Shown here: positions 17,239 to 25,758 of the stretch, piece after piece
How positions within the stretch are numbered: the first letter of the stretch is position 1
Layout of the letters: every line of letters begins with the position of its first letter
Source of the DNA: Microlunatus sp. Gsoil 973
GTDB taxonomy: Bacteria > Actinomycetota > Actinomycetes > Propionibacteriales > Propionibacteriaceae
NCBI RefSeq assembly: GCF_009707365.1
Contig: NZ_CP046122.1
Span: 1,488,001-1,552,000 of the forward strand
Reading direction: 5' to 3'
DNA: 64,000 bases
The notes under the pieces: model-generated
Databases searched by the model: none
The model's input: the letters and a program-made list of their open reading frames with translations, nothing else
Told to the model about the DNA's origin: nothing
Position numbers and translations under genes: made by a program

Positions 17239-18216
17239 ATGAACATCCCGCCCGAGACCTTCATCCGGGTGGCGGCCGCCGACCTGGACGACTTCTGCCG
17301 CCGACTGGGCGGAGCTGCAGGTCTCCCGGACGCGCGAGCCGAACGACTCGCCGAGCTGCTGGTCGGCAACGATCTGCGCGGCGTGGTCAGCCACGGCACG
17401 CGACAGATCGCCACCTATGCCAGGTTGCTTCGCGACGGGAGCCTGAATGCCCGGCCTGCGGTGGCGACGGTCCAGGAGGCGCCAACCAGCCTGCTCGTCG
17501 ACGGCGACGGAGGACTGGGCTACTTCCCCGCCTATGAAGGCACTCTGCAGGTGATTGACAAGGCGTTGGTCTCGGGGGTCGGTGTGATGGTCACCCGCAA
17601 CCACGGCCACTTCGGTGCCGCCGGCTTGTACTCCCGACTCACACTCCCCCACGATCTGCTGTGCTTCGTCACGTCGGGTCACCAACTGCACCTGAAGGCT
17701 GGCGATCCGGTGTACGACGCCGCGGGCGGTTCACCGATGTCGTTCAGCGCACCGACGGCGGAGGAACCGCCGCTGGTGCTGGACTTCGGTGCCATGCACG
17801 ATCTCTACGGCGGATCCAACCGGGATCTGTTCGCCGAAGTCGCCCCCGGACTGGTTCACCGCAGCATCGGCATGGGCATGGTGTGTCAGAGCTGGGGCGG
17901 CCTGCTGGCCGGTGTTCCGATCGACCAGTCACGCGCGGACCGGCGTTGGCCGGGAGCCAACCAAGGCTCCATGGTGGTAGCGATGCGGATCGATCTGTTC
18001 ATCGACCCGGCAACGTTCAAGTCGGAGATGGACGAATACGCCCGGACCGTGCGGACACTCACTCCTGTCCCGGGAGCAAGCGGCAGCTACCTTCCCGGTG
18101 GTCCGGAGGCCGCGAAGGAGGCGGCCTACCGCGCCGAAGGCGTTCCGATCGGCGAGGAACACCGTCGACTGCTGGAGGACGTCGCAATCGAGTTCGCCGT
18201 CACCGTGCCGTGGTAA
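17239..18216 (+). CDS. Malate/L-lactate dehydrogenase-family (Ldh_2) oxidoreductase
   Basis: This 325-residue protein is of the Ldh_2 (YlbC/ComC/YiaK) family of NAD(P)-dependent 2-hydroxyacid and imine reductases, distinct from classical lactate dehydrogenase. The signature GVVSHGTRQIATYARLL (about 48-64) holds the catalytic histidine, and VTRNHGHFGAAGLYS (about 118-132) is the second conserved loop. The family usually runs 330-350 residues, so length is normal. Possible substrates include ureidoglycolate, sulfolactate or diketogulonate. Confidence 0.86.
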   Translation: MNIPPETFIRVAAADLDDFCRRLGGAAGLPDARAERLAELLVGNDLRGVVSHGTRQIATYARLLRDGSLNARPAVATVQEAPTSLLVDGDGGLGYFPAYEGTLQVIDKALVSGVGVMVTRNHGHFGAAGLYSRLTLPHDLLCFVTSGHQLHLKAGDPVYDAAGGSPMSFSAPTAEEPPLVLDFGAMHDLYGGSNRDLFAEVAPGLVHRSIGMGMVCQSWGGLLAGVPIDQSRADRRWPGANQGSMVVAMRIDLFIDPATFKSEMDEYARTVRTLTPVPGASGSYLPGGPEAAKEAAYRAEGVPIGEEHRRLLEDVAIEFAVTVPW

Positions 18217-18280
18217 CGGTTTGATCGACTCCCTTTACTGACGGCGTACCTCGATGCACAGCCGACACAGGAGGCACTTG

Positions 18281-18703
18281 ATGGCACCACAGCACACCTG
18301 GGAGTCGGTGACAGCATTGATCATCGAGCTGCCGGAGGTCGAGTTCGATCAAGGCAACAGGCACTTTCCTCGCGGGGTCATCCGTGTACACGGGAAAGTC
18401 ATCGCCTACCCGGCCGGCGGCCCGCGTGGCAGTCCCCCCGACGCGCGGGAGGGGGAAGAGTTCGTGTTCATCAAGACCAGCCACGCCGAACGAGCAGCCC
18501 TGTTCACCGAGGACCCCATCACCTTCTTCACCACACCGCACTATCAGGATGCGCCGGGCGTCATCGTCAGGCTCTCCACCGTCGACCCCAGCCACCTGCG
18601 ACAACTTCTGATCGAGGCCTGGCGACTCACCGCACCGAAGCGGCTGATCGCCCAGTACGAGCAGCACACCGCTGGACTCACCGACCAAGAAGGGCAAGCG
18701 TGA
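18281..18703 (+). CDS. MmcQ/YjbR-family protein
   Basis: A 140-residue protein with the MmcQ/YjbR double-wing fold. The typical order is seen: TALIIELPEVEFDQ, then VIRVHGKVIAY, then FFTTPHYQDAPGVIVRLSTVDPSHL and EAWRLTAPKRLI. Family members are small cytoplasmic proteins proposed to bind DNA, with no settled role. A clear AGGAGG site precedes the ATG at 18281. It is convergent with the DUF402-like gene. Confidence 0.86.
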   Translation: MAPQHTWESVTALIIELPEVEFDQGNRHFPRGVIRVHGKVIAYPAGGPRGSPPDAREGEEFVFIKTSHAERAALFTEDPITFFTTPHYQDAPGVIVRLSTVDPSHLRQLLIEAWRLTAPKRLIAQYEQHTAGLTDQEGQA

Positions 18704-18762
18704 TCATCGGCTCCGAGTTCAAGATCGACCGCGACAAATCGAGCAATCCGGGTCCGAACCAG

Positions 18763-19365
18763 TCAGACGTCGAACGGATGTGGTACGTCGACCAGCGAGG
18801 GTAGGTCCAACTGTCCAGCCTCGAACAGTCTGCGATCACCGCGTCCATCGAACGGCTCGATCTGCTGCCGCAGCCTCCGCTCGACCCAGGCCGCAGCCTG
18901 CAGCGCTTGATCGGCGTCATCGTCGGTCAGTAGTCCCGCTGCGCGCACATCGGCGAAGTCGTCCAGGTCCTCGACCGCGACCAGGCCGGAGCGGAGCCGA
19001 AACGGGTCAAGCTCCCAATCCAAAAACGCAACAACATCCGGCGTGGCTCGGCGAATCAAGTCACACACCTCAACGCCGATGTGCAGTGGCCGTTGCGGCA
19101 CACTCCAGGTCGCAAGCCAGTGCGCAGCAGGGCCGGGGACCAACGTCAAGCAGTCCAGACCTGGCCCGTCACCGCCCTCCACTTCGCACCGTGTGTCGAT
19201 CTCCCCGTCGCTGGACCTGAAGATCGAGCCCGCGGGCGTGTAGAGCCACCGACCATCCGCGTCGGACGCGATCTCGTACGCCTGCCAGCATCCACGTCCG
19301 CCGCCGAGCTTCAGTTTGCAGACCGTGATCACTCGCGGCAGCGGCGAGGTGCGCGACGATGTCAT
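18763..19365 (-). CDS. DUF402-like protein
   Basis: A 200-residue protein that I match to DUF402 (FomD-like barrel) by pattern: WLYTPAGSIFRS, then HWLATWSVPQRPLHIGVEVCDLI, then DWELDPFRLRSGLVAVEDLDDFADVRAAGLLTDDDADQAL split across two strands and a helix. FomD-type proteins are metal-dependent nucleotide phosphohydrolases. The usual acidic pairs of the active site look only partly kept (DWELD, EDLDDF), so function is uncertain. The 274 bp upstream hold no gene but include a copy of the recurring GATCATGATC motif. Confidence 0.55.
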   Translation of the reverse strand: MTSSRTSPLPRVITVCKLKLGGGRGCWQAYEIASDADGRWLYTPAGSIFRSSDGEIDTRCEVEGGDGPGLDCLTLVPGPAAHWLATWSVPQRPLHIGVEVCDLIRRATPDVVAFLDWELDPFRLRSGLVAVEDLDDFADVRAAGLLTDDDADQALQAAAWVERRLRQQIEPFDGRGDRRLFEAGQLDLPSLVDVPHPFDV

Positions 19366-19639
19366 GCGCTCAGCAAATCACGCCTTCGATCGATCCAGCG
19401 CGGATCAGGGCCACGTCCATGTGCGGCGATTGCTGGCTCATCCGTTGACCTCGGTGCCCTGAGATGCCACCAGCATCCTCCGATTCCGGACCAGTCCACC
19501 AGGGCAAACTGGCACCTCACCGGCAGCCGCGCCACCAAGATTTCGCACCGGGTGGTCCCTGTGACGATCATGATCTTGGTCTCCGCGATGGCCGAGCGAC
19601 CGGAGAACGGCCCCGCTGTCTGAGTGATGACGCCGTTGA

Positions 19640-19966
19640 TCACCCGAGATGCCGCTTGAGAGCGTCGAGGCGGTCGTCCCAGTCGCTGGCAAGCGCGGCG
19701 AGGAACTGTTGGGCGACCCGGATCGGTGCGGTCTGTAGGCGGTATCGGACTCGGCGGCGTTCGCCGGCTTCGGGCGCTACGAGACCGGCCTCGGCCATCA
19801 GAGCGAGGTGCTTCGCGATCGCTTGACGAGTGATCGGCAGGCGCCCGGCCAGATCAGTGGCTGTCGCGGGCCCGCCGGTTGCCAGCGCGGCAAGGATGGC
19901 GCGGCGCGTCGGATCAGCCAGAGCGACGAACACCTGTTCGGCGACGGACTCGATGTCAGGCGCCAT
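19640..19966 (-). CDS. ArsR-family transcriptional regulator
   Basis: A 108-residue winged-helix regulator: FVALADPTRRAILAAL then PATATDLAGRLPITRQAIAKHLALMAEAGLV is the ArsR helix-turn-helix, followed by the wing RRRVRYRL. There is no cysteine metal site, as in the ArsR proteins that accompany SRPBCC (AHSA1) proteins. It is the last gene of a three-gene operon and overlaps the preceding SRPBCC gene by 11 bases. It probably represses the operon from the palindromes at 20910-20950. Confidence 0.9.
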   Translation of the reverse strand: MAPDIESVAEQVFVALADPTRRAILAALATGGPATATDLAGRLPITRQAIAKHLALMAEAGLVAPEAGERRRVRYRLQTAPIRVAQQFLAALASDWDDRLDALKRHLG

Positions 19967-20387
19967 GGAGATGCTCGCTCAGCTCGGCAAGCTCGCGGGA
20001 CCATCCTTCGCGGTGCGATTCGTACGTATCCCGTCTGATGTCGACCGGCAGCTGCGCGAAGCCTGACTCCGTGACGCGAAGCAACGTTCCGGCGTCGGAC
20101 CGTTCTAGCGTGAACTCGACGTAGGTGCGTCGCGGATCGTCCTCCGGCAGGTTCGGCAATCGCCAGGTGTAGCCGAACAGGTTCGGCTCTTCCACCCGCT
20201 CCACGCGAAACTCGACGGTCATCCCAGCGTCGAACGTGATCGATCCCGCGCCACCCGGACGGAGGTCGATCTCGGCGCTCGCCCCGAACCATGAGCTCAG
20301 CCCCTCTGCTGCCGTCAGTGCCGGCCATACGTCCTCGGGACGGCGGTCGAGCGATATTGTCCGCTCGATGCGATCAGGGAACCCCAT
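19956..20387 (-). CDS. SRPBCC (AHSA1-like) protein
   Basis: A 143-residue START/SRPBCC protein: RTISLDRRPEDVWPALTAAEGLSSWFGASAEIDLRPGG is the usual first half, and YTWRLPNLPE leads into the beta sheet; the C-terminal helix is SHREGWSRELAELSEHL. The fold holds a hydrophobic cavity for a small ligand. AGGAGG lies just before the ATG at 20387. It overlaps ArsR downstream and follows another SRPBCC gene, an arrangement common in Actinobacteria. Confidence 0.88.
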   Translation of the reverse strand: MGFPDRIERTISLDRRPEDVWPALTAAEGLSSWFGASAEIDLRPGGAGSITFDAGMTVEFRVERVEEPNLFGYTWRLPNLPEDDPRRTYVEFTLERSDAGTLLRVTESGFAQLPVDIRRDTYESHREGWSRELAELSEHLHGA

Positions 20388-20403
20388 AGCTTCCTCCTGA
20401 TGA

Positions 20404-20883
20404 TCAGGCCCGTTCCTCTGCGGCACGCCGCGCGAGGTCACGCGGGCTGCGGTTGGGGGCTCCCGGACCTCCCTCGGCAAGCTCACGCAGGCTGGTGCGG
20501 ACGAAGTGGTTCCAGCTCCGACTGCACATGTCCTTGCATTCGAGTTCGTCGTTGAGCCCGAGATGCTCGAAGGTGAGTTCACATGCATCGCCATCGAGTG
20601 GCGTGATCATGAAGGTGGGCCTGGTGCCGACCCAGTCCTCCATGAACGTGCACTCCACTACCGTCCAACGAACGGTCGTCGGGCGCGACGTCTCATCAAC
20701 GTGGATCAGGAGTGGCGGCTGGTCGTCGACCATCGGGAAGCGCAGATCGCCGCCGGCCTTGCCGGATCCGGTCACTGGGCTCCACCACGCGGCGAGTGCA
20801 TCGACGGTGGTGACGGCGTCGAAGACGACATCGGCCGAGGCATTCACCCGCACGCTGGTGCGGTAGTCGGTGGTTGTGATCAT
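20404..20883 (-). CDS. SRPBCC-family protein, first gene of ArsR operon
   Basis: A 159-residue SRPBCC protein: TDYRTSVRVNASADVVFDAV, then ALAAWWSPVTGSGKAGGDLRF and a C-terminal helix WNHFVRTSLRELAEGG. It is the promoter-proximal gene of the operon SRPBCC-SRPBCC-ArsR, with a 16-bp spacer to the next gene. A GAGGAGC site precedes the ATG. The ligand is unknown. Confidence 0.86.
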   Translation of the reverse strand: MITTTDYRTSVRVNASADVVFDAVTTVDALAAWWSPVTGSGKAGGDLRFPMVDDQPPLLIHVDETSRPTTVRWTVVECTFMEDWVGTRPTFMITPLDGDACELTFEHLGLNDELECKDMCSRSWNHFVRTSLRELAEGGPGAPNRSPRDLARRAAEERA

Positions 20884-20909
20884 GGGATGCTCCTCGTCAA
20901 CTGACTGAT

Positions 20910-20950
20910 GCAACCGATTGGTTGCGATTTTATGGCAACCAATCAGTTGC
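20910..20950. promoter_or_regulatory. Twin 16-bp palindromes, probable ArsR operators
   Basis: Two near-identical inverted repeats lie 27 bp upstream of the SRPBCC-ArsR operon: GCAACCGATTGGTTGC (20910-20925) and GCAACCAATCAGTTGC (20935-20950), centres 25 bp apart. Each is a palindrome, and one is the reverse complement of the other at 15 of 16 bases. The AT-rich gattttat between them looks like a -10 region, so ArsR binding should block the promoter. Confidence 0.72.
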
Positions 20951-21038
20951 GTCAAGTGCGGCTCGGTGGCTCGGCCGCCATCCCGAACTCCTTGTGCTCC
21001 GGTTCGGTCCGTCCTCATGCGGCTTCCCGCACCCCGTA

Positions 21039-21076
21039 CTGCACGCCGCACCAGGTGTACCTGGTGCGGCGTGCAG
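21039..21076. repeat. Perfect inverted repeat with 18-bp arms
   Basis: The left arm (21039-21056) and right arm (21059-21076) are exact reverse complements separated by two bases (GT). It lies in the 334-bp gap between the SRPBCC-ArsR operon and the divergent lipoprotein gene, where I see no gene. No T-tract follows on either strand, so a standard terminator is unlikely; an operator, cruciform site or RNA hairpin in the lipoprotein leader are possible. Confidence 0.7.
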
Positions 21077-21217
21077 CAGGTGGTGCGGCAGGGGGTGGGC
21101 CATGTCCCGGTGAGCGGATGCGCCTTGCGTGGGACGGAGACTTCGAGTTGATCACGATTCGTTGCCGATCCGTCCCGCCGAGACGGCGGGAGTTCGTTCC
21201 GACCTCACAATCGACCC

Positions 21218-21661
21218 GTGAGGCGCAACCTCGGATGGATACTCCTGATCCCGCTGCTCGCGGCCTGCGGAACGACCACAACCAGCAACGGCCAAACGGC
21301 CGCGTCCTGTGTCGGCCCGCACCTCGATGATCAACCGAGAGTCGGCGGACGCTTCGGAGCGCCACCACCGACCGTGCACCCGGGTGAGGTGCTCACGGTC
21401 TATGGGCATTGGTACACCAGCACCTGCAACGACACCGGAGAGCAGGATCCGCTCCAGCCGCTGCCATCGGTCCGACTGACTCTCACACTTCCGGGAGGAG
21501 ACACTCGACGTCTCGGCAGGCACACCCCCGCCGGACCGGACATGGGATTCTCAGTGTCGGTACGCATCCCGGCAAGGGCACACAACGGGTCAGCGACAAT
21601 CAGCGATGACCGTGGCGGGGCCGGAAGGGCGACGTTCAAGTTCACGATCGCCGGTCATTAG
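21218..21661 (+). CDS. Putative lipoprotein
   Basis: A 147-residue protein with a lipoprotein signal: MRRNLGWILLIPLLAACG, with the lipobox LAAC and cysteine at residue 17. The mature part is short and beta-rich (PTVHPGEVLTVYGHWYTSTC, then RLTLTLPGGD and RATFKFTIAGH), like a single immunoglobulin-like or Big-type domain that includes a cysteine pair. I do not recognise a family. It starts with GTG and is divergent from the ArsR operon. Confidence 0.7.
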   Translation: MRRNLGWILLIPLLAACGTTTTSNGQTAASCVGPHLDDQPRVGGRFGAPPPTVHPGEVLTVYGHWYTSTCNDTGEQDPLQPLPSVRLTLTLPGGDTRRLGRHTPAGPDMGFSVSVRIPARAHNGSATISDDRGGAGRATFKFTIAGH

Positions 21662-21733
21662 GCAAGCACTATCCCGGCCGAGCGTTCCCCTGGAGATCGA
21701 TCCGACGGGCATCCGCTCTGTCTGGGTCGATGA

Positions 21734-22336
21734 TCAACTTCGAGCGCGGCCGCGTGACAACCGGCGTCTCGCCGCCGGTGTGTCCTGGTCAGGTCCGGAG
21801 GCGAGCGACAGGACACACGGACGCAACAACTCGATGATCTGAGCGGTGTCGGCGCTCGCGAGTTGGTCGGACTTGATCAAGTGTCGGGATATCACCAGGC
21901 CGAGGATGATGGCGTCGATGATCGCCGCCCGGAGGTCAGCGTCGTCGGCCGGGATCCCCTGGGCGATCAGCTCTTGGTAGCGGGCTGCCGTGGTTGCGAT
22001 GGCGTCGGCCGCTTCCGGGTTGGTCAGCATGGAACGCAGAAGGGTGAGCGACGCCGTCGGCTCACTGTCGAGGCGGCCGGCCAGCGAAGTGAGGATGGAT
22101 TCGGTTCCGTTGACGTCGGGGATGGGAGCGGCCTCGATGACTCGCTGGAAGAGTTGCTGTTTGGATTTGAAGTAGTGCATGACCAGCCCGGCCTGAACCC
22201 CTGCTGCCGAGGCAACGGCTCGGATGGTTGTCCGTTCGTAGCCGGCTTCCAGGAACAGTTCTGCGGCGGCATCGAGGATTCGCGCTTCGGTGCGCAGGCG
22301 CTGTTCGGCACGTGAACCCTCACGGGGAGCAGTCAT
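21734..22336 (-). CDS. TetR-family regulator
   Basis: A 200-residue TetR regulator. The helix-turn-helix is RTEARILDAAAELFLEAGYERTTIRAVASAAGVQAGLVMHYF, residues about 14-55; the remainder is the all-helical ligand domain. It is divergent from the SnoaL-like gene, and 21-bp repeats lie between them, so it probably represses both genes. The start at 22336 is chosen because the domain begins right after it and the operator covers the upstream codons. Confidence 0.88.
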   Translation of the reverse strand: MTAPREGSRAEQRLRTEARILDAAAELFLEAGYERTTIRAVASAAGVQAGLVMHYFKSKQQLFQRVIEAAPIPDVNGTESILTSLAGRLDSEPTASLTLLRSMLTNPEAADAIATTAARYQELIAQGIPADDADLRAAIIDAIILGLVISRHLIKSDQLASADTAQIIELLRPCVLSLASGPDQDTPAARRRLSRGRARS

Positions 22337-22338
22337 TG

Positions 22339-22404
22339 GTTCATTGTACGAACGTTTACAGAACCACTGTTCGTTGTACACTCGTTCATTGAACGTATGT
22401 TTAC
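22339..22404. promoter_or_regulatory. Repeated TetR operator between divergent genes
   Basis: Two 21-bp sites, 22339-22359 and 22384-22404, share 18 of 21 positions: both begin GTTCATTG, share ACG in the middle, and end GTTTAC. Their centres are 45 bp apart. One touches the tetR start and the other lies just before the SnoaL gene. This is what a TetR repressor controlling both directions would need. Confidence 0.65.
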
Positions 22405-22424
22405 TCTAATCCCCAGGAGACTCT

Positions 22425-22838
22425 GTGCCCCACCTGTCCATCGATGATGTTCTGACCCGCCGGCGCGACCTGACACTGAACAGAGATGCCGACGGGCTGG
22501 CTGAGCTGTACGCGCCCGACGCGGTGATAGAGATGCCGTTCGCGGGTCCGCCCGGCTCGCCGATGCGACTGACCGGAAGGGAGGCGATCCGCGCGTACAC
22601 CCGGAAGGTTGTCGAGTCACCCGTTCGCGTGAAGCGCTACGAGGTGGCAGCGTGCCACTGGACCGATGACCCGGAGGTCGTGGTCCTCGAGATGCGAGCC
22701 GAGGTGACCCCGAACGCGGTGGGTCACTCCATAACCGCAACGTCGATCCAGGTCCTTCGCATCAAGGACGGGCAGATCGTCCTGTTCCGTGACTATGCCA
22801 ATCCACGGATACAGGACGAACTTGCCGCTCAACAGTGA
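22425..22838 (+). CDS. SnoaL/NTF2-like protein
   Basis: A 137-residue NTF2-like protein: LTLNRDADGLAELYAPDAVIEMPFAG is the helix-to-sheet start of SnoaL-like domains, followed by GREAIRAYTRKVVESP and ATSIQVLRIKDGQIVLFRDYANP. These are small enzymes or ligand carriers in polyketide and xenobiotic metabolism. The GTG start follows CAGGAGA. It is controlled with the divergent TetR gene. Confidence 0.87.
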   Translation: MPHLSIDDVLTRRRDLTLNRDADGLAELYAPDAVIEMPFAGPPGSPMRLTGREAIRAYTRKVVESPVRVKRYEVAACHWTDDPEVVVLEMRAEVTPNAVGHSITATSIQVLRIKDGQIVLFRDYANPRIQDELAAQQ

Positions 22839-22906
22839 TCGGTGTGCCTGGGAAACAAGAGCGGCTTGTAACCGCCTCCACCGATCGAGGACAACCCGAT
22901 TCGTGA

Positions 22907-23731
22907 CTAGGACTGGATGAACTCGAGCAGGTCGGCGTTGACGACGTCGGCGTGTGTGGTCGGCATGCCGTGCGGCAGATCCTTGTAGGTCTTCAGTACG
23001 CCGTTGGGCAGCAACGCCGCCGACTTCGGGCCCGATGCGACGTAGGGCACGATCTGGTCGTCCTCGCTGTGCACCACGAGCACCGGGATCGTGATCTGCT
23101 TGAGGTCCTCGGTGAAGTCGGTCTGGGAGAACGCGACGATGCCGTCGTAATGGGCCTTCGCACCGCCCATCATTCCCTGCCGCCACCAGTTCGCGATGAC
23201 GGCCTCCGATGGCGTCGCGCCGGGCCGGTTGTACCCGTAGAACGGTCCTTCCGGCAGTGCGCGATAGAACTCGGACCGGTTCTTGGCCAGCTGACCCTGC
23301 AGGTCATCGAAGACCTCTTTGGGTAGCCCGTCCGGATTGGCGTCGGTCCTGACCATCAGGGGAGGCACCGCGCACAGCAGCGCCGCCTTCGCGGCCCGAC
23401 CGGTGCCGTGTCGGGCCAGGTAGTGCACGACCTCTCCGCCACCGGTGGAGTGGCCGATGTGGATCGCATCGTGCAGATCGAGATGCTCGACCACCGCCGC
23501 GAGGTCGTCGGCGTAATGGTCCATGTCGTGTCCGCTGCCAGTTTGGGTCGACCGTCCGTGACCGCGGCGGTCGTGTGCGATGACCCGATAACCCTTTGAG
23601 AGGAAGAACATCATCTGGTTGTCCCAGTCGTCGGCCGACAGCGGCCAACCGTGACTGAAGACGATCGGCTGACCGCTTCCCCAGTCCTTGTAGAAGATCT
23701 CGACACCGTCGCTGGTTGTTACCGTTCCCAC
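22907..23731 (-). CDS. Alpha/beta hydrolase, non-heme chloroperoxidase type
   Basis: This 274-residue protein fits the cofactor-free haloperoxidase/esterase family (273-278 residues). It starts [29 protein letters not shown], split by the oxyanion loop, has the elbow [19 protein letters not shown] with Ser95, [15 protein letters not shown] with the acid, and [19 protein letters not shown] with the histidine. It is likely a perhydrolase or esterase. The GTG start at 23731 matches the family N-terminus. Confidence 0.9.
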   Translation of the reverse strand: MGTVTTSDGVEIFYKDWGSGQPIVFSHGWPLSADDWDNQMMFFLSKGYRVIAHDRRGHGRSTQTGSGHDMDHYADDLAAVVEHLDLHDAIHIGHSTGGGEVVHYLARHGTGRAAKAALLCAVPPLMVRTDANPDGLPKEVFDDLQGQLAKNRSEFYRALPEGPFYGYNRPGATPSEAVIANWWRQGMMGGAKAHYDGIVAFSQTDFTEDLKQITIPVLVVHSEDDQIVPYVASGPKSAALLPNGVLKTYKDLPHGMPTTHADVVNADLLEFIQS

Positions 23732-23990
23732 AGTCCTACCCCCGTTTCGGTCACCTGACTTTTCGAACTTCGCGTCGTGCACCAAGACCGCACGGCCACT
23801 GGTTCTGTGACACGCATTGAGGTTGCGAGCCGGAGCAGCGGCGCTGGTGTGCGGTCCCCCATTGCGAGGCCGACTCAATCATCGTCTGCAACTCCGCCCC
23901 GGCGCGACGGACAATCCATCACCTGGACAGGGAACGATCGCGACCTCAGTGCCCTCCGGTGAGCCGAGTGGGCCGGAACGATGTCACTGC

Positions 23991-24713
23991 TCAGACGACG
24001 AGCGTGCCTCCGTCGACGACGGCGATCGTCCCGGTCACGTAGTCCTGGTCCATGAACGCCAGGTACGCCTTGGCCGCGTCCTCCGGTTCGGCGACCCGAT
24101 TGAGCGGGACCGCGGCACCCGTGGCGGCATACATGCGCTCCCGCTCGTCCTCGCCCATGGCCGACCACAGAGGTGAGCGCAACACACCCGGAGCAACCGC
24201 GTTGACCCGTACGGGGGCGAGCTCGGCAGCGAGTGAGCGGACCGCCGAATTCATGGCGCCGCATACCGCCGCGCCGAGAGTCCAGCCCGCACCGCCCTTG
24301 AACGCGGCGGTTCCGCTGGTCAGCGTGATGGAGCCGGCCGCGCGCAGATGCGGGACGACCTGGCGTACGGCGTCGAGGGTATGGAAGAACCGCAGTCCGA
24401 AGAAAGCCTGCGCTTCGTCGATGCGGAGGTCGGTCAGTGGCCGCCCGACCAGCGGATCGGCGGCTGTGTAGGCGAAGTGATCGAACCGGCCGACCCCGTC
24501 GAGGAAGTCGGCGACATCGATGGCGGAGGTCGCGTCGACCGCGCTTCCCGTGACACCGGCGGGCAGCTCAGCGAGTGCCCGCTCGACCGAGGCCGGGTTA
24601 CGGGACGCGATGATCACCGAGGCGCCGAGTTGGGCTGCCTGCCTGGCGACGGCGAGGCCGATGCCGCTGGTGCCGCCGAGAACGACGATCTTGGAGCTGG
24701 AGTCAACAGTCAT
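23991..24713 (-). CDS. SDR-family oxidoreductase lacking the YxxxK pair
   Basis: A 240-residue short-chain dehydrogenase-like protein with a good NAD(P) motif KIVVLGGTSGIGLAVARQAA (residues 8-27) and a normal C-terminal VVDGG. The active-site block reads TSGTAAFKGGAGWTLGAAVCGAM where SDRs have Tyr-x-x-x-Lys: alignment by spacing to SLAAELAPVRVNAV puts Gly and Cys at the two positions. It follows the LysR gene by only four bases on the same strand, so the two are translationally linked. Confidence 0.82.
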   Translation of the reverse strand: MTVDSSSKIVVLGGTSGIGLAVARQAAQLGASVIIASRNPASVERALAELPAGVTGSAVDATSAIDVADFLDGVGRFDHFAYTAADPLVGRPLTDLRIDEAQAFFGLRFFHTLDAVRQVVPHLRAAGSITLTSGTAAFKGGAGWTLGAAVCGAMNSAVRSLAAELAPVRVNAVAPGVLRSPLWSAMGEDERERMYAATGAAVPLNRVAEPEDAAKAYLAFMDQDYVTGTIAVVDGGTLVV

Positions 24714-24717
24714 GCAC

Positions 24718-25644
24718 TCAGGATCGATCGGCGACACCGGTGCCGTCCAAGACCTCTCCGGTCGTCAGCGATGCCCGCAGGGTATGAGCGAGTTCCGTCG
24801 CAGCAGTGAGCAGCACCGACTCGCGGTGGGCGAGCCACGCCTGGGCCACCTCGCTCGGCCCGAGGCCACGCACCGGCCGTGCCACCACGTCGGGTCGGGT
24901 GTAGAACCGAGCAGTCGAAGTCGGTAGCACCGCCGCTCCAAGCCCGGCTGCGACCTGCTCCAGCTTCACTTCGACGTCGCGCGGATAACCAGCAGAGCGT
25001 GTGATCGGCAGGCCACGGCGCGACCGCGTGTCTCGCCATTCGGGGACGGCCTCCGGGGACTGCAGCAGGTCGAGATCGGCCAGTTCGTCCAGGGTGAGTT
25101 CGTCTTGTCGGGCGAGCGGATGGGCCGCCGGCAGCATCGCGACGCGGCTTTCATGGAACAGCGGCTCGAGGCGGAGACTGCGGGTCGCAACGGGAAGCCG
25201 GACAAGCCCCAGGTCGACGCGCCCATCGAGGATGGTGTCGACCTGATCATCCCAGTTGGTGCGGACCACCTCGATCTCGATCTCCGGGAACTTGGCGCGC
25301 AGACCCTGCACGATCGGCGTCACGATCAGGCCCGGCATGAATCCGAGGGCCAGACGATGCACTCTGCCGGCTGAGTGCCGAGCCCGTCGCTGGAGTGCCA
25401 TGCCCGCCAGGAGCAGTGCGCGAGCGTCCGGCACGAGGCTCCGACCCGCGTCCGTCAGCTCGGTCCCGCGGGAGGATCGGGCGAACAAGGTGACGCCGAG
25501 TTCGCGTTCGAGCAGAGCGATCTGGCGACTCAGCACCGGCTGCGCGACGTGCAATCGGTCGGCCGCGCGTCCGAAGTTGAGCTCCTCGGCGACGGCCACG
25601 AAATACTCGAGCCGGCGGAGGCTGATGTGGATCATCGCTGGCAT
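24718..25644 (-). CDS. LysR-family regulator
   Basis: A 308-residue LysR regulator: the winged helix LRRLEYFVAVAEELNFGRAADRLHVAQPVLSRQI, interrupted here for length, lies at residues about 9-43, and the periplasmic-binding-like effector domain follows (LALGFMPGLIVTPIVQGLR; GRVDLGLVRLPV; LDELADLDLL). It lies directly upstream of the SDR gene on the same strand, so autoregulation would also control the SDR. An alternative ATG is at 25635. Confidence 0.9.
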   Translation of the reverse strand: MPAMIHISLRRLEYFVAVAEELNFGRAADRLHVAQPVLSRQIALLERELGVTLFARSSRGTELTDAGRSLVPDARALLLAGMALQRRARHSAGRVHRLALGFMPGLIVTPIVQGLRAKFPEIEIEVVRTNWDDQVDTILDGRVDLGLVRLPVATRSLRLEPLFHESRVAMLPAAHPLARQDELTLDELADLDLLQSPEAVPEWRDTRSRRGLPITRSAGYPRDVEVKLEQVAAGLGAAVLPTSTARFYTRPDVVARPVRGLGPSEVAQAWLAHRESVLLTAATELAHTLRASLTTGEVLDGTGVADRS

Positions 25645-25758
25645 GTTCTCATACCTGCCACACCTGCCCGATCATCGTCACCCGAACTGCCCTGGGCGGC
25701 TCCAGCGGCCGGACCTCGCGTGCACAGGCCGTCGAAAGCGCAGTAACACGACCGCCAA

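Noticed and set aside
19362-19643. 93-codon minus-strand frame upstream of the DUF402-like gene
   Set aside because: Composition is non-coding, and its only distinctive part comes from the GATCATGATC motif.
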